DNA from: Albugo candida
Taxonomy: Eukaryota; Oomycota; Peronosporomycetes; Albuginales
Length of the DNA: 64,000 bases
Reading direction: 5' to 3'
Assembly: GCA_040437565.1 (NCBI GenBank)
Contig: JBDOQK010000040.1
Span: forward strand, 124,001 to 188,000
The notes under the pieces are model-generated. The model made no database searches and was not told the DNA's origin. It saw nothing but the letters and a program-made list of their open reading frames with translations. A program made the position numbers and the translations under genes. Shown here one piece after another: positions 35,210 to 47,754 of the stretch (position 1 is its first letter; each line of letters begins with the position of its first letter).

Positions 35210-38200
35210 TACTATTAAATACGGAATATCTCTTCATAAAGTGATCAATCTGCGTTAGCACCCGTATTTCTTGGCATTAATACATCAGTTCCTAGGGGAA
35301 TTGTTTGGCGGGAGCTATCTCCTGGAAAGTTAGATGCAAGCACTATGAGACGTCGCTTCAAGGCCTAGATTGCTTCGACTCTGGATGCCCCCATAACGTC
35401 CGTATCATCAAATTGCCTATTATTGGCAGTTCTGTTTGATATGCTTCGAAAAGCTGTTATGAAATGTTGAGAAGTGCTATCCGGACACGCAATCCGACAA
35501 ACGTTTAGTAATCGAATACCTCAAAAAGCGTTTGTAGAAATGGAGTTGGTACATGAATTTCATCCGCATTTTCTTCGCGAAAATGATTGGCGGTGAGATT
35601 GATAGATCAGCAAAAGGAGTAGAGAGTGCAAGTAACAGAAAGAGCGATCAACGTCGTTGAACGTGATTCACATTGTTGCTAAAGTGTGGGCGGATCTTAT
35701 GTACCAAGTGAGAGATTAGTCGCGTGCGTATATTATTTACCTATATCTCCCTAACGTAGAAGGATGCAAAGATCCTCAGGTATGGAATAAATTACCGATC
35801 GAGTTGAAATTCTTAGACGATTTCGTGAAGACTACATCACTAGCAATGACGCAACTTCCAATGTACAATCCATTCAATGAGAGTACCACGTGATTGTGGA
35901 TCAAGGCCGCTAAACGAAGAATTATAAGTTGGTTTCAGCGCGCTTTATGTGCGCTGGCGGCGCGCATTGCGACAATTGGTAGATTTGGGAAGGATGAGCA
36001 TCCTAATGAATTGATTTTCAGCGTTGAAAAGTAGAAATGCGATGAAGTCTACGGATGACTTACGATCATGTGAAGTCCGCCCTCAACGCTTGCTGAAATC
36101 AAGTTGCAGCCTTGCAGAGCGGAGATGCTGCTCAAAGAACGCATCGGAGTTTAAGGAATAAGGTATGACTAGAGATCAATTTGAACGTTCAAAGAGTAAG
36201 CTGTCCAGTGTCTTTCTGCATGGCAAAAGTCTGGTGATAAGGACAATAGTCGACCGCGATAGGATTACGACATACATGTCGAAAATCATTTATCCGCGAA
36301 ATTTACGGATGAAGCATTCCGCAATAACTTTCTTAGATCTTGAGGTACTTGCGACCAAACACGGTTTATAATATTCCGTAAAAAACTACATCATCAAGCA
36401 CATGTCTTTACATATTTGGAAAAGGTTTCTTGTTGGTAACCACTCAAAGGAATGGCCTAGGCGAAGGAGGATAGAAGAAGTGAGCGGTATGGTAGTAAAA
36501 TACTTACTTGGGTACGAGACTATATTCCAAGTAATTCTCGAGCTTAGGTAGTGAGCGCCGTGCCTACTATTTATAAGAAATATGTTGAATTCGGTTAGGA
36601 GCACGTTCTGAGAAATCCAGCCCAGAACCTGAGACACCGCAGAGAGGATTAATATAAAGGAAGCTTTATTTTCGGGACTGCTCAAGCCCTTCAGCGTATG
36701 ACGATAGCACGATTCATATCGGCTGATGACATTAAGACATGTTTATAACCTTCTGCAGCAAGTATCCACGAACTGATGCCGTGCTCTATGAGATATTTGC
36801 GTCTACCTGCTAATATCCCAGCTATAATGACAAAGCTCCGAACCCTAATATTCAGTTAATTTGTATTACCAGTATTAAAGAGGAACGTTTAATCGGTGAT
36901 AGAAGATCGGGTTCCTCGGAAACGCAAATGCTTGATATAGTCACAATTTCTTTCAGTCCTTATGCCCGCATGGAGTTGTCTAACCATTCGACCTTTTATG
37001 CGTGCCAATCGAATGTGAGATCAAGTATACACGAGATGAACCTCGAATACTTCACAAGTCATGATGGAAAATTTCCTGCTAGATAAAGATACCAGTATCG
37101 TTGCGGATCCTACCAAGTCTTCCAAAAGAGAAAGGTTATAGAACTTTTTATGCGACGTCATACACTATAAACGCAGTGAGCTTAGACATGCCAACAATCA
37201 AGTGACGAATTATGTCTGGGCCCTGGTATCGATCACCTAATTTGTCATCATCATCTATCAGAATCGACGCATACGTTGTCATCGATGCCGTAATAAAACC
37301 TATTTCAAATAAGAGGAGCATGACTACAGACGGAGAAAATGCTTTCTCGAATAAAATAGAAGATTTGATAAAATACATACTATGGATTTTTATTAGTTTC
37401 ATCGAAATTGTAAAGGTACCTACCATTCAAGCACCTTTAGTGTATAGGATGGTGCAAAGAACGTCAGATTCCCATGTTTATAGATTGCGTTCGTTAGCAC
37501 ATGAACAGCGAGCTGGCATTTTCGTCAAATAGATCAAACATAAAATGCACTTGGCACCTTAGAACTTACGAATGTACACTCAATACACTACTGATATAAT
37601 TCGACAGAAATCGATATGTCTTCCAGTCCTAACAAAATTCATGACCCGGAATATTTCCGTTCATGCCTGAGCGAACATCGTTTTACGCAACAGATTTTTC
37701 TTCATGCCCAATGTGCAACCTATCAATCTGTTATGATCCTTAGGTCTACGGTCTCTGCGGTGTAATATCATGTGTCTTCCAAGTACAGCATTCGAAAAAT
37801 CATGAGAATTGAAGAATGCAGCGCTTCCGATTTCAAGCTCATTGAGGCCACAATAAGATATCGATCGGACGCGATTCCGAACATGTTACACAGCTAAAAA
37901 GGTAATCCTTGGGACGTGATATGCTCGTGGTGGTACAATAGGATCTAAGAGTGACTCCAACTTCATCGTACTAGTGACATCTTATCGAGATTCTTCGTGG
38001 TAGAACAATAATACAAAGAGATCCATGCCTGAGGTTAGACATGTGGTAACACGAGACTTATCAAGCGGGATATATTCAAAACCAAAGCCATGGTAACGTG
38101 GCAGGACTATAGTCTAACATGGTGCCCATTTGAGGCAGAATACCCAGAACGTTCTCAGCTCTAATAATCGAGTTTTTCGCTTGGATATTCTTTTCTGCTT

Positions 38201-38759
38201 CATGCTGAACCATCCATAGAATACCAACACAATCAAAGCTGGTAATTTTTGTGTTCCACAGGGTTATAGTGTGCATGCCAGCGCTATGAGTATTCCTATG
38301 ATTTGATGGATCTCAGTACGTCAGCTCCAAAGTCCAATATCTGCTCAGAACCGCTCCTGATTATTCTTCGATTTAGGTCGTGTTTCGGCTAAGCAATAAA
38401 AAATCACAGCATTGGTTTACATTACCGCTGGTCACATGCGCGTTCATTACATTACTCTCGAACTTCCCTTAACGTCTTTCATTTGTTAAAAATCAAATGA
38501 TGTTGAGACTCGATGTACCGTCTACTGTCTTGAGCCGACGTTTGCTTGTGCCTCTAGAGTTTTCCAATAAACGAAAAGATAAAAAAAACAGAATGCTGTT
38601 GATAATCCTTTCAGGATAAACCTCAACCTCAGAAAATATTGGTAGACAGCAAAAATGGAGCGCAAAACTGCATCATATCGTAGAAGTTTTGAATAAGTGT
38701 GATTTAGGAACCCGTACTTATTGGTAGGGGCAGCCATATCAGCCGATAGAACAGGTACC
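35210..38759. other. 3.5-kb stretch without convincing gene
   Basis: No recognisable protein was found. At 35757-36033 a plus-strand frame with one internal stop reads like decayed coding DNA (VWNKLPIELKFLDDF, FQRALCALAARIATIGRF), but no family is apparent. Overlapping opposite-strand frames at 37148-37532 have no support. The right end (about 38200-38759) resembles 45540-46000, so it belongs to the downstream flank of the duplicated secreted-gene locus. Confidence 0.45.
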
Positions 38760-39068
38760 ATGCAAAGAGTGAGCGTCATGTAATTGCCCTTTTTGTCCTT
38801 TGCGGACAGAAAAACTGCCCTGCCTCAAACTATGGTCCACACAGTATTACTTATTCTTTTCAATCCAAGCATCCTCTTTCTTTTTTACATATCGTTCGCA
38901 AGCGTGTGCTGTTAGCCAAGAGGAATGCTGTAATCAGTCAGTACTGAGCGAGATAAACAGCGTTCCAGTTTGAAGCAAAGATAGTATGCGAGCAAAATTC
39001 GACAAACAAAAGGCAGCACTCAAATGTATTCTCGCATCACAAACATCTCACCATGAAAGTGAGAAAAG
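38760..39068 (-). repeat. downstream flank of duplicated secreted-gene locus, copy C
   Basis: The reverse complement of this stretch closely matches 28075-28390. The high similarity suggests that copies A and C separated more recently than either did from copy B. Confidence 0.75.
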
Positions 39069-39853
39069 TTAATTCTCAAGGTAAAAATCCTGTTTCAGCT
39101 CCATCTTTGTGAGTAAGTCCTTTAATACCAGCAGCGTGAGTACATTGACTCGTTTTTTTCCATTGTACGTGTGGACAGGATATTCTGTATCCTTTGAACC
39201 ATTCTTAAAGGCAAATTGTTTGACACACTCTTGATACGAGATCTTTTGTGTTATTGCGACCACTTAATTCTCCAAAGGGATCATCTTCACATGTTGCAAA
39301 AGCCCGGTTTGCTCGAGCATTTGTTGTGAACACATTGATCTCAATCAAATAGACCGCTGCACTTTTCGCCGACTTCCATAGCTAGATCTGTGCTGTGTAC
39401 ATCTGGGTAGTAAAACTATGCAATTTGCTTGACGAGAATTTTTATACTGGACGAGCCTTTCCGGATCATACTTCCTGACGAATGAGCAATACGTCCCTTT
39501 TGGATATTCAGGCATAGAGAGTGTTGTCAGTCCATAAACTGCACCTGAACGATATCCTAGCAGATTCTGTCTTTGCTGACCAGTATTTCGAATCGTAGTG
39601 ATACAGTGCATACCATCTATAACTCGTAACTTTTTCAGGACTTAGTAAATTCACTACTCTTCACGCATAAATCATCGCATAACAAAACAGAGATTTCATA
39701 TGATAGATTCAGTCTAGCGCTTCAAAAAAAGGCTTAGATTTATAATTGGATGATTTTTGGATATTTATGAGGCTCTAAACGTTGCCTTGTTTCTCTAGAT
39801 TTAACTAGTATTTCCTATCAAATCGTAAAATTTGGCCGCCATCAGTGGGCAAA

Positions 39854-39871
39854 TTAGGGTTTAGGGTTTAG
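39854..39871 (+). repeat. short telomere-like repeat (TTTAGGG)2.5
   Basis: The run TTAGGGTTTAGGGTTTAG is about two and a half units of the TTTAGGG telomere repeat. It lies inside the transposon at 39614-42615, so it is more likely an internal sequence than a chromosome-end scar. Confidence 0.6.
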
Positions 39872-39911
39872 ACTTTGAGTACAAGTGTAACATAATACCT
39901 TTATTTTATAC

Positions 39912-42402
39912 TTACAGCTTCATACAGTTGCTACTAAAGCATTGCTGTATGCTGTATGTGTGAACTGGGTCTGGAATTCTTCGATGTGATCGGTACTTTT
40001 TCATAGCATATTCCGCGTCTCTTCCGATTAGATCTTTCCGATCCAAATTCATATAAAGGAAGCACTTTCTAGCATGGCGACGGATTGTTGCGAGCGAAAC
40101 TGAGGCAAACAAGTACTTACGTAACTGTCGCGACCAATCCTTTCCATGTGTAATCGCAATTTTTCCTTGCGTATCGTTTTGCTTCCNNNNNNNNNNNNNN
40201 NNNNNNNNNNNNNNNNNNNNNNNNNNNNNNNNNNNNNNNNNNNNNNNNNNNNNNNNNNNNNNNNNNNNNNNNNNNNNNNNNNNNNNTTGCTACTAAAGCA
40301 TTGCTGTATGCTGTATGTGTGAACTGGGTCTGGAATTCTTCGATGTGATCGGTACTTTTTCATAGCATATTCCGCGTCTCTTCCGATTAGATCTTTCCGA
40401 TCCAAATTCATATAAAGGAAGCACTTTCTAGCATGGCGACGGATTGTTGCGAGCGAAACTGAGGCAAACAAGTACTTACGTAACTGTCGCGACCAATCCT
40501 TTCCATGTGTAATCGCAATTTTTCCTTGCGTATCGTTTTGCTTCCGCCCAATAGTTTTCTATAAATATAAATCCGCAATGGAATTTGGTCTAAAATATGA
40601 TGAGATGGCCCGACGCGGTGATTGTCCCTTCCAAAAAACTTTTTTTAGCTTTAAAGTCTGGCTGGTTCTGAATAACACTTCGGCCGCAGCAGCTACCTGT
40701 GTCACCACATTTACACCGGCAATCCAGAAGGTTTGTCGTCCAGAGGTTGCGTTTCTGCAGGACGATCTTTATGCCCTTTGGTTGCTCGGCAAGAGGATGA
40801 TCTGCGGGAATACCATGGGTTGCGATGTCCCATCTCCAAACATTCCATTCAGCATTACCGGTTGCTTTCCTCCAGGTCCAAAATTCATCCGTTGAGATAC
40901 GAGAGCATCTTCAGCAAATGCTGCGTGGCTAGTCGCTTTGTCGAAATCGAAGAGAGCTTTTGCATTGGGAAATTGCTTATCGAAAATGGGAATTGCAGCA
41001 ACCCGGACTTGCTTATGAAGGTCTTCCGCAGTCCACCAACCATCATAGTTCTTGCCGGGATATGTGATTGTGCAGGCCTCTTATGGATGATTGCTGTGCT
41101 GAAGCTCCTTTTCATTGCTCAAATCTAGTCGACCCCAATGAATAAGATAGAAAATGTAAAATCTTGGTCAAAGTAATGAGCGAAACTCTAAAATAATAGA
41201 CTTACCAACATCAGTCAGGAATTTGCTGCCATGTATCGATCTTCCAGCCCCTTCTTCCGCAGTGGCTGTTCGCCCATCAGGAAGCCATACCTTCTTCTGT
41301 CCACCATGGGTGACAAATGTGCTTTCATCATGCGTTACTAGGATTATGGCATCTCTGGCAGACCAAATCGCCGAATCCATTTCCGCCCAACAAATTCCGG
41401 CGTAAATGGCTCATAGATTCTCATTAGTTCCAAAAACTGAGTACGATATGCCACGAAATCTGCTCGTCCATGGCCATGAACGTACATGTCTTTCTTAACT
41501 TCTGAATATCGTAGGCCAAGTAACTTCATCCAGCGGGTCACAGCGCTAAGGTGGTAGATGCGGTGGGATCAATTTTTTGAAGTATTTGCTCGTTGACATG
41601 CTTGGTAAAATCCGTTGATACTATGCAGAATTTATTGTTTCGAAGGTAAAGCTGCACATCTGCAATGACATCTTCATTCTCTAATATACTGTTTGTTTTA
41701 ACATGCTTTCCCTGCTTACTCTCGGTAATAAAAACAGTTTCAAGATATAAACGTCCCCAGCCACGAAGCATCTCGGCAACCAACGCCCTTTTCCATTCTC
41801 CGCCGCAATTATTTGCGAGGCAGCAACTCTCTATTTTGCAATCACGATAGACCGTCAATTAATAGAATTAAATTGCGCCAGAGAATGTGCAAATGAATTG
41901 ACTATACCTCACTGCCGCAGAGTACAAGCCTGAAGTATCCTGCGATAGAGGCAAAACGCAGCCGCATAATTTCCTCCTGTGATTCATTTTGTTTTCCCAG
42001 TTTCACAAGCGCTCTCTGTAGATTATTGTGAGAAGAAAGAGGTCTTTCATCTATCGAGTCCTCGCTTTCAAAATCTATAGGCTGACGCTGTGTGACTTTT
42101 GCCGTGAAGTATGTCTCTAGCTTTCTTGACCCAATAGCTGCTTTTTTCTGCGCTTCTCTTTTACGCCGCTTCCTTCTGTCGGAGTCTCCAAGGTACCGAG
42201 AAGGTCGTTCACAAGCAGACTCAATACTCACAATATTGGTGTCCGTTTGCTCATCCTCCAAAACCCTCGAATTCAATTTTTAAATCCGCCTTTATATCGC
42301 TCCTATTTTCGATAGTTGGACTTGAATTACTTCCGGCTTTTTCGTCTCATAAGCAGCGCGCATAGCTTTCAAGTGACGTTGCTGTTTTGATACTCGATGC
42401 AT
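39912..42402 (-). pseudogene. decayed DDE-superfamily transposase gene
   Basis: The probable start is the ATG at 42402 (MHRVSKQQRHLKAMRAA). The order of motifs matches a DDE endonuclease family widespread in fungi and oomycetes: a basic N-terminus (KRRKREAQKKAA), a GRLYLETVF...KQGKHVKT block (41700-41780), MKLLGLRYSEVKKDMYVHGHGRADFV (near 41450-41530), the first catalytic HDEST (near 41335), GKNYDGWWTAEDL and a second acidic motif FDKATSHAAFAEDAL (near 40910-41060), GKQPVMLNGMF, and a C-terminal ATIRRHARKCF...YRSHRRIP. An intron is likely at about 41830-41906. Frame changes near 41560 and 41360 and a stop near 41085 show that the gene is dead. A gap with duplicated flanks repeats the C-terminal part. 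Confidence 0.75.
39928..40545. repeat. exact 259-bp duplication flanking gap (assembly overlap)
   Basis: Bases 39928-40186 equal 40287-40545 on either side of a 100-N gap, so the transposase C-terminus appears twice. This is an unmerged contig overlap. Confidence 0.9.
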
Positions 42403-42744
42403 GCTGCTTAGATCAATGGGCTGGCAGAAAAAAAGAAATGTGTTTTGTTGTCAAATGAGCAGGATGGTTGGTATCAAGATTAAATGTGATTGGGGAAAAA
42501 TCTGTTGGAATGGTATTGGGGAGTTTGAATTTACGCCAATTATATTCGTTGACGGTTTATGTTTGATGATTCTTCAATTTTGGCCGCAAAAAATAAAATT
42601 AACAGGTTATAGATGAGTTGCACTATATACGTCATCAACATAAATATCTGTCGCAATCTGCATCTTTACTTTTACATTGGCGGTATTCGTAGGAACCAGA
42701 GCAAGAAAAGCGAAGATGATGGCTAAACGATGTTCACGGAACAT

Positions 42745-44640
42745 GTTAAGGGAAGATGTATTGCTGTTTCAAGAATGATTCAAAAATGATTCATGTATTC
42801 ATTCAAATTAGCTATATTCTAGCTTGGACTACTGATTATGTCGTTTTCTTACTTCTATGGAAAAAGAAGGCCAAGTTAATGTGTTCCCTCTCTGGAATCT
42901 CACACGGGAGGTTAATACCAACGCCGCCTACACTGAGGCTATGAAAGCACAAGTTGGAAGAACAGAGACGGATGATGTTGAAAATTTGTAATGCTGACAT
43001 TCTTTTCTTATATACGAACTAAACCTCTTCTTGTGGTAATACAACACGTAGGACGTATTCGTACATAAGAGCGGTAAAAATACTCGTCAGATGTACACAA
43101 TACGTGTTGGAATCTCGAAATGGCTTAGTTTATCAGGTAATGCTCGTTTCTTTGATCATACGAACTTGTCGATCCGGCTTTCGAAGACTATCTGATCAAG
43201 TACTATTCCGTAAAAAATCGGAGACGCGGCGAACGAGAAATCTCCCAATGTAGCTTTCAAGTAGGCTAACAATAGAAATCAATAAGCAGTGACTCGACCA
43301 AATGCATGCAAGTTAGGTCTGCACTTATTTTTACCCTGCAGACGCCACTACTATATTGAAAGCGGTCGAAAATGCGGAAGATGTTGAAGAATTAAGACAA
43401 TATTTGCGCCGTTGAGCGTGCAGAGAATTCGTATCAAAACACCGGCACTCTTGAGCATAACTAGACACCTTCAGCGCAAATTGTTGGTGGGTTCTCCACC
43501 CAGTGAGTGGCTAGAAAGCTGCTTCGATTCGGATTAGGATGGAGTGATAAGCACTCACGATTCCTCGTCGATCTCACGAGCGATCTTCATCTTCTACTTT
43601 AGGCGATACGCGACGTCTCATCATTGTCTTGCTTAATATCGCATATTTTTGAAAGCTCTTTAAATGGAAAGTACGTTGCAAATGAAGAAATCCTTAAAAT
43701 TAAAAGATTTGCGGATTGAAGGCTTGTTGACAAGCGTTCTACTGTAAGTCAAATTTTTTGCGTGTTCTGAACTTCGAAGAAGAGATTTCGCAGAGATTGA
43801 TCAGGCACCTGGCGTTTAGAATAGACCATTCAGTATAATTGAGAAATGTCGAGGTATAGAGTTGAGAAAATAGGAGTACGTATCAGCTGATCTAGACCGC
43901 TGAAAGCAATTGGTTCCTTGTCCTCATTAGGAGTTTGAGGCGAAGATCAGGAAATGGTGTTTCTGCGGTGAGCCTTGATAAATGATGATTTTCACGGACT
44001 TCATTCTTCACGTTTGGATATCTGTTGACCCGTATTACTGCTCCTTTCTACATCGTTGAATTCGCCCTCAATCCTTCCAGGTGTAGCAAGTAGGTCTGAT
44101 TTATCCTCATCAAGTGGATCAGCTTCGCTTTTATTGAGCCCAACATCCCAAACATAGACGCCAAAGCCCGATGCAAGTGATTGCTAAAATTCAACCTGCT
44201 TGGAAAGTATACAACGTGGAGCAACTACTGCGATCTTTCAAGCTGTTTCGACTATAAACAACACTTTATCTTTTTAGAGAACCATTAACTGCTGGCGTCA
44301 TTGTCAACTTTGATAAGTAAGGGTGGACTGAGTAATAATCAGGAGTCTCGCAATGGTGATTTACCAGTTTTACCAGCTTAATCAACTCGAGCTAAGGTAA
44401 CAAGTGGCTAATTTCAATTTCTGATATGGAAAAAGTATGTATCTACTTTGATGGTGTTGAGGTGTAACGTTATTGCTACTCCTCAATCAGCCATCTTTTT
44501 ATGTTAAAAAGATTTTCAACAAAAAGACTCTTTGATTTCAAATGACTTTGCCTTCCTCTTGTCGCTATTCGATTGCCTTTTCATTTTCATATTCTTTACG
44601 TATCATAGCTTTCTCAGAAAAGCGTCATTTTCTAAAATCG
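42745..44640 (-). repeat. upstream flank of duplicated secreted-gene locus, copy C
   Basis: An inverted copy of about 25550-27377. Matches include 43290-43320 versus 26870-26900, 43395-43430 versus 26757-26795, and 44090-44180 versus 25960-26030. No gene was recognised in it. Confidence 0.7.
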
Positions 44641-46201
44641 TGGAATAGCTATTATTCAATATTGCGCATGTATCTCTTGGAAAGATTATTATGGTGTTCC
44701 TCCGCCAGCAAAATCTTTTGAAGCGTTTTTTACGGATGTGCATTTCTTATCAACATCAAGCGTTGGGACGAGATCCCCGTCTAAATACGAAGCCCAAATT
44801 AATCGAAACATTCTATTTTGACATGAATGAGGCTGCGCCTTCTACTGATCTTGTCTGATATAAACCGAAAGGTATCCTGTCTTCCATCAGTGCAATACAC
44901 GATCAGCTATTTTCAATCGACGTTTACGACAAAATAAACGTATTCCTGATTATAGCGCTTAGGATAACTAGAAGTTTCCGATAATGAATGAATCGTTCAG
45001 TCTTAAAAGAATCCTCAGGCCCACTTGGTGCTAATCACTATCTTTACTTGGCGCTAATCACTTTCTTATCATCTTTCTTCATCTTAAACTCTGTATATCG
45101 TTTCTTCGGATCTACAATGTATCATCACTCTCACCCTTCGCTACTGTAGCATCTCTTAATAAGATTGCACTATCATAAGGAGATGCTGCATCTAGGAGAA
45201 TTTGCTTCACAAGAGAACAAGTACTTATTACCTGTGAAGGAAATCCAAGTATGCCAAAGCAATTCACCAGAGCCTACGATTTGGAAGATAGTCAACATAT
45301 CGATGCATGAAAACAACTCGACGGTATTATCCAAAGCAATGTGCTCATCCGAAAACACTTAATGTGCTGTATTCGAACGAACCTGCTAAAGAAGTTTTTA
45401 AGGCAATCGTTTGAGACGCTTCAGTATAATGTACGCTTATGTAATCAATATTCTTGTACGTACGAGAAGTATCTCGATCAAGCTATCCAGTTTCAATACC
45501 TACGAAAAAATGTCGGGCGTATCAAATAGTATTTTTCAGTGCACCGTAACGCGAATTATCAATTTTGAATAGTGTAGGAGTGTGGGCTTCAAGTGCTTGT
45601 TGGTGTAGATATTGTTGCATCTGAGATCCTAGTATCTATAGTGTGAGCAATGCGTTAGATCAAAACTTCATCAAATTTGCTCAGTTTCGCCACCTGATTC
45701 TTCTTAGATTTAGGTATTGCGGCGCCCAACCATAAATAATCTGAACATGATTAGTTCGACCGCAATATCCGCTTGTTTTCACAGCAACAATTCAATCCCG
45801 GACAAGAACGGTCTACCTGAACAAATAAAGACGTGAAGTGCATACAAACAGCTTCATGTAGTTACTCCTTTCTGTCCTTCGGGGATAGAATTATTGCCCT
45901 AGCTGTCAATATTGAAAGTATTTGATATGCACTTGTTGCAATAGAGGTCGAAGTAAAAGTAAACAACATTTAGTATTAACCTGGGTTGTCAACACTACAG
46001 CATGCATGTCAACGGCATTACAGACTTGACTATGTCACGTTCCTCAAGATATTAGTCTGGTCGCACGTGGTGATTGTCTCTCTTCGTACCATCTGTCATG
46101 TTGTCACCAAACAGCCCTTCCGATGAGTTTGGACTTTACCTGTAATGGGTCTCGCAGTTGCAGCTCAGTTGAAGGCGTCTAGACTAGTAGCATTGAATTG
46201 G
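44641..46201. other. stretch without convincing gene; right half resembles copy C downstream flank
   Basis: An open frame of about 60 codons at 45181-45362 (plus) has no recognisable motif. From about 45540 to 46000 the sequence resembles 38200-38850, for example the leucine-poor stretch around GATTTAGG and the tract around 45880 (CTTTCTGTCCTTCGGGGATAG) versus 38790. This suggests a fourth, partial copy of the secreted-gene locus flank without its gene. Confidence 0.45.
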
Positions 46202-47754
46202 TGACTTCTCTAGTTGCCAATGCAATCTTAAATAACATATATACATATAAGAAACGTTTCGTGGAAATATCTGTGAGAATTGATAATATGTCGTCTCGTT
46301 GATAATCCTGTACTGCGGTAGCCTCAGTCACCTTGATACGAGGCTGTGTCCAGCTTGTATATGCTGTAAACTTATGAAGCTGTAAAGTTGTAGTTGTAAA
46401 TTGTCCAAATTGGTTTGGGCCACACTAGCTCCAACGCAGCCATCCAACTAGGACTATGATCCGAGTTGCACTTGCATTTTGACTTGTCTGTGCCGTACCC
46501 GCAGCAATGATCTTCGACTTCTGTAAAATCCACCGAATGATCCTTGCGTTGCGAGTTGACCCAGCACCTTTGCAAGCCGAATGCATTCGTGTTGGTCGTA
46601 ACACTGTCTTCGATAGTACCGAACCTGCGCACTAAACGTAGTGTAGATCACGGAAAGTGCTGGAATTGTTGGAGTTGCTTATCGCTGATCGAAAAGACGA
46701 CTATTCTGATCGGTCCAGACGAAGTGCAACGTCACCGCTTGCAATGCAAGCCATAATTCCTATATAATTTTTTGATAGCCTTTCCAACACTACCCTACTG
46801 TTGGTACGAGTGCACATGCAATATGCGTCGAACGTGGTCGGGATGAGAAAACTGATCCCAATTAGGGAGTAACTCCCTTCATACAGGCAACATCCGAAAG
46901 GTTAGACGAAACAGGAAATTTTAGAAAAGCGGTAAGACTCGTTTTCGAAGATACCCTGATGTAGACATAAAAGTTCCAACTCGTTCTGTTTCTAGTGCAT
47001 CCAATCTCTCTCGTGATGAACAATGTGTCAACATCGTATGCCTCCTGGTTGGTTTGGGGTTTTCCAAAGTATCCGTGAGAGTTAAGAGCGTGGATAAGAT
47101 GAAAACAATGCTTCATCACCTTGCTTTATACTCCCATAAAAAGCGATCTGCCATTTGTGTTTGATTGGATCCAAGTGATGGGACCAATCGTCGAGTGAAG
47201 ACGCTGTAGTATATGAGTGACTTCATTGTAAAGTCGCCTCAGAAACTTTTCTTGAGCCATATCCGATGCATTTATCTCTTCGTAGTTGTAATAGTTGGCG
47301 ACGAAGTCTTCCTTCGTTGGCCACGTGTCGCTGTCTCGAAAAAAGTCTTGAAGACTGCGAATCTCGAAAAGTGTAGCAAACGATTTCCGAAATGCTCGAT
47401 GTGGCTCATCTACCACACCAAGATTGAGTCAAACGTTTTGAGTACTCGTACTACGAGTAGCAGCTTCGTAATGTAATACTTGGTCGCAGTAAAACCACAT
47501 CGTTTGTTACATGTAGTACTGACGGCGTTGTTGAACATTCAAATCGGGTATTGTAATGCTATAATCTGTCTGATGTCAAATTTTAAATTTGTGTTCCACC
47601 AAGAATATGTTCTCTCCCATTGAACCAGATTCCCATGTCGTTGTGGTGCGATGCTGGATATATCCGTCGGCTTAAGTGGTTCAAAGGAAGGTTGAACAAG
47701 CAGTATCAATTCCGTCGAATCAGTTGTCCAATTTGCATGAAAAATTGTTGACGC

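Larger units (their letters stand above)
39614..42615 (-). mobile_element. ~3.0-kb DNA transposon with terminal inverted repeats
   Basis: The left end begins CATCTATAACTCGTAA and the right end finishes TTAACAGGTTATAGATG. These are inverted matches, giving a terminal inverted repeat of at least 10 bp plus weaker similarity inward. It encodes a DDE transposase on the minus strand and sits inside the secreted-gene copy C, whose homology resumes on both sides. An exact target duplication could not be fixed. The flanks GTGCATAC and AGTTGCAC are only loosely similar. Confidence 0.75.
39069..42744 (-). pseudogene. broken copy C of small cysteine-rich secreted protein gene, split by a transposon
   Basis: On the minus strand the 5' piece starts at the ATG at 42744 and encodes a signal peptide (LAIIFAFLALVPTNTA) and about 45 codons down to 42616. 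A DNA transposon (39614-42615) follows. The 3' piece resumes at 39613 with YHYDS (intact family: YHYDF in copy A). It retains YCSFVRKYD, the KCSSKPG end of the cysteine core, CVKQFAFKNG and the terminal KQDFYLEN. Part of the cysteine core is lost by a small deletion near 39340, and the frames are shifted. It is therefore broken both by the insertion and by small lesions. Confidence 0.75.

Noticed and set aside
37148-37532. Overlapping 92-aa (minus) and 106-aa (plus) frames
   Set aside because: Mutually antisense, no recognisable motif, no signal peptide in the better placed one, no duplicated copy to test constraint.
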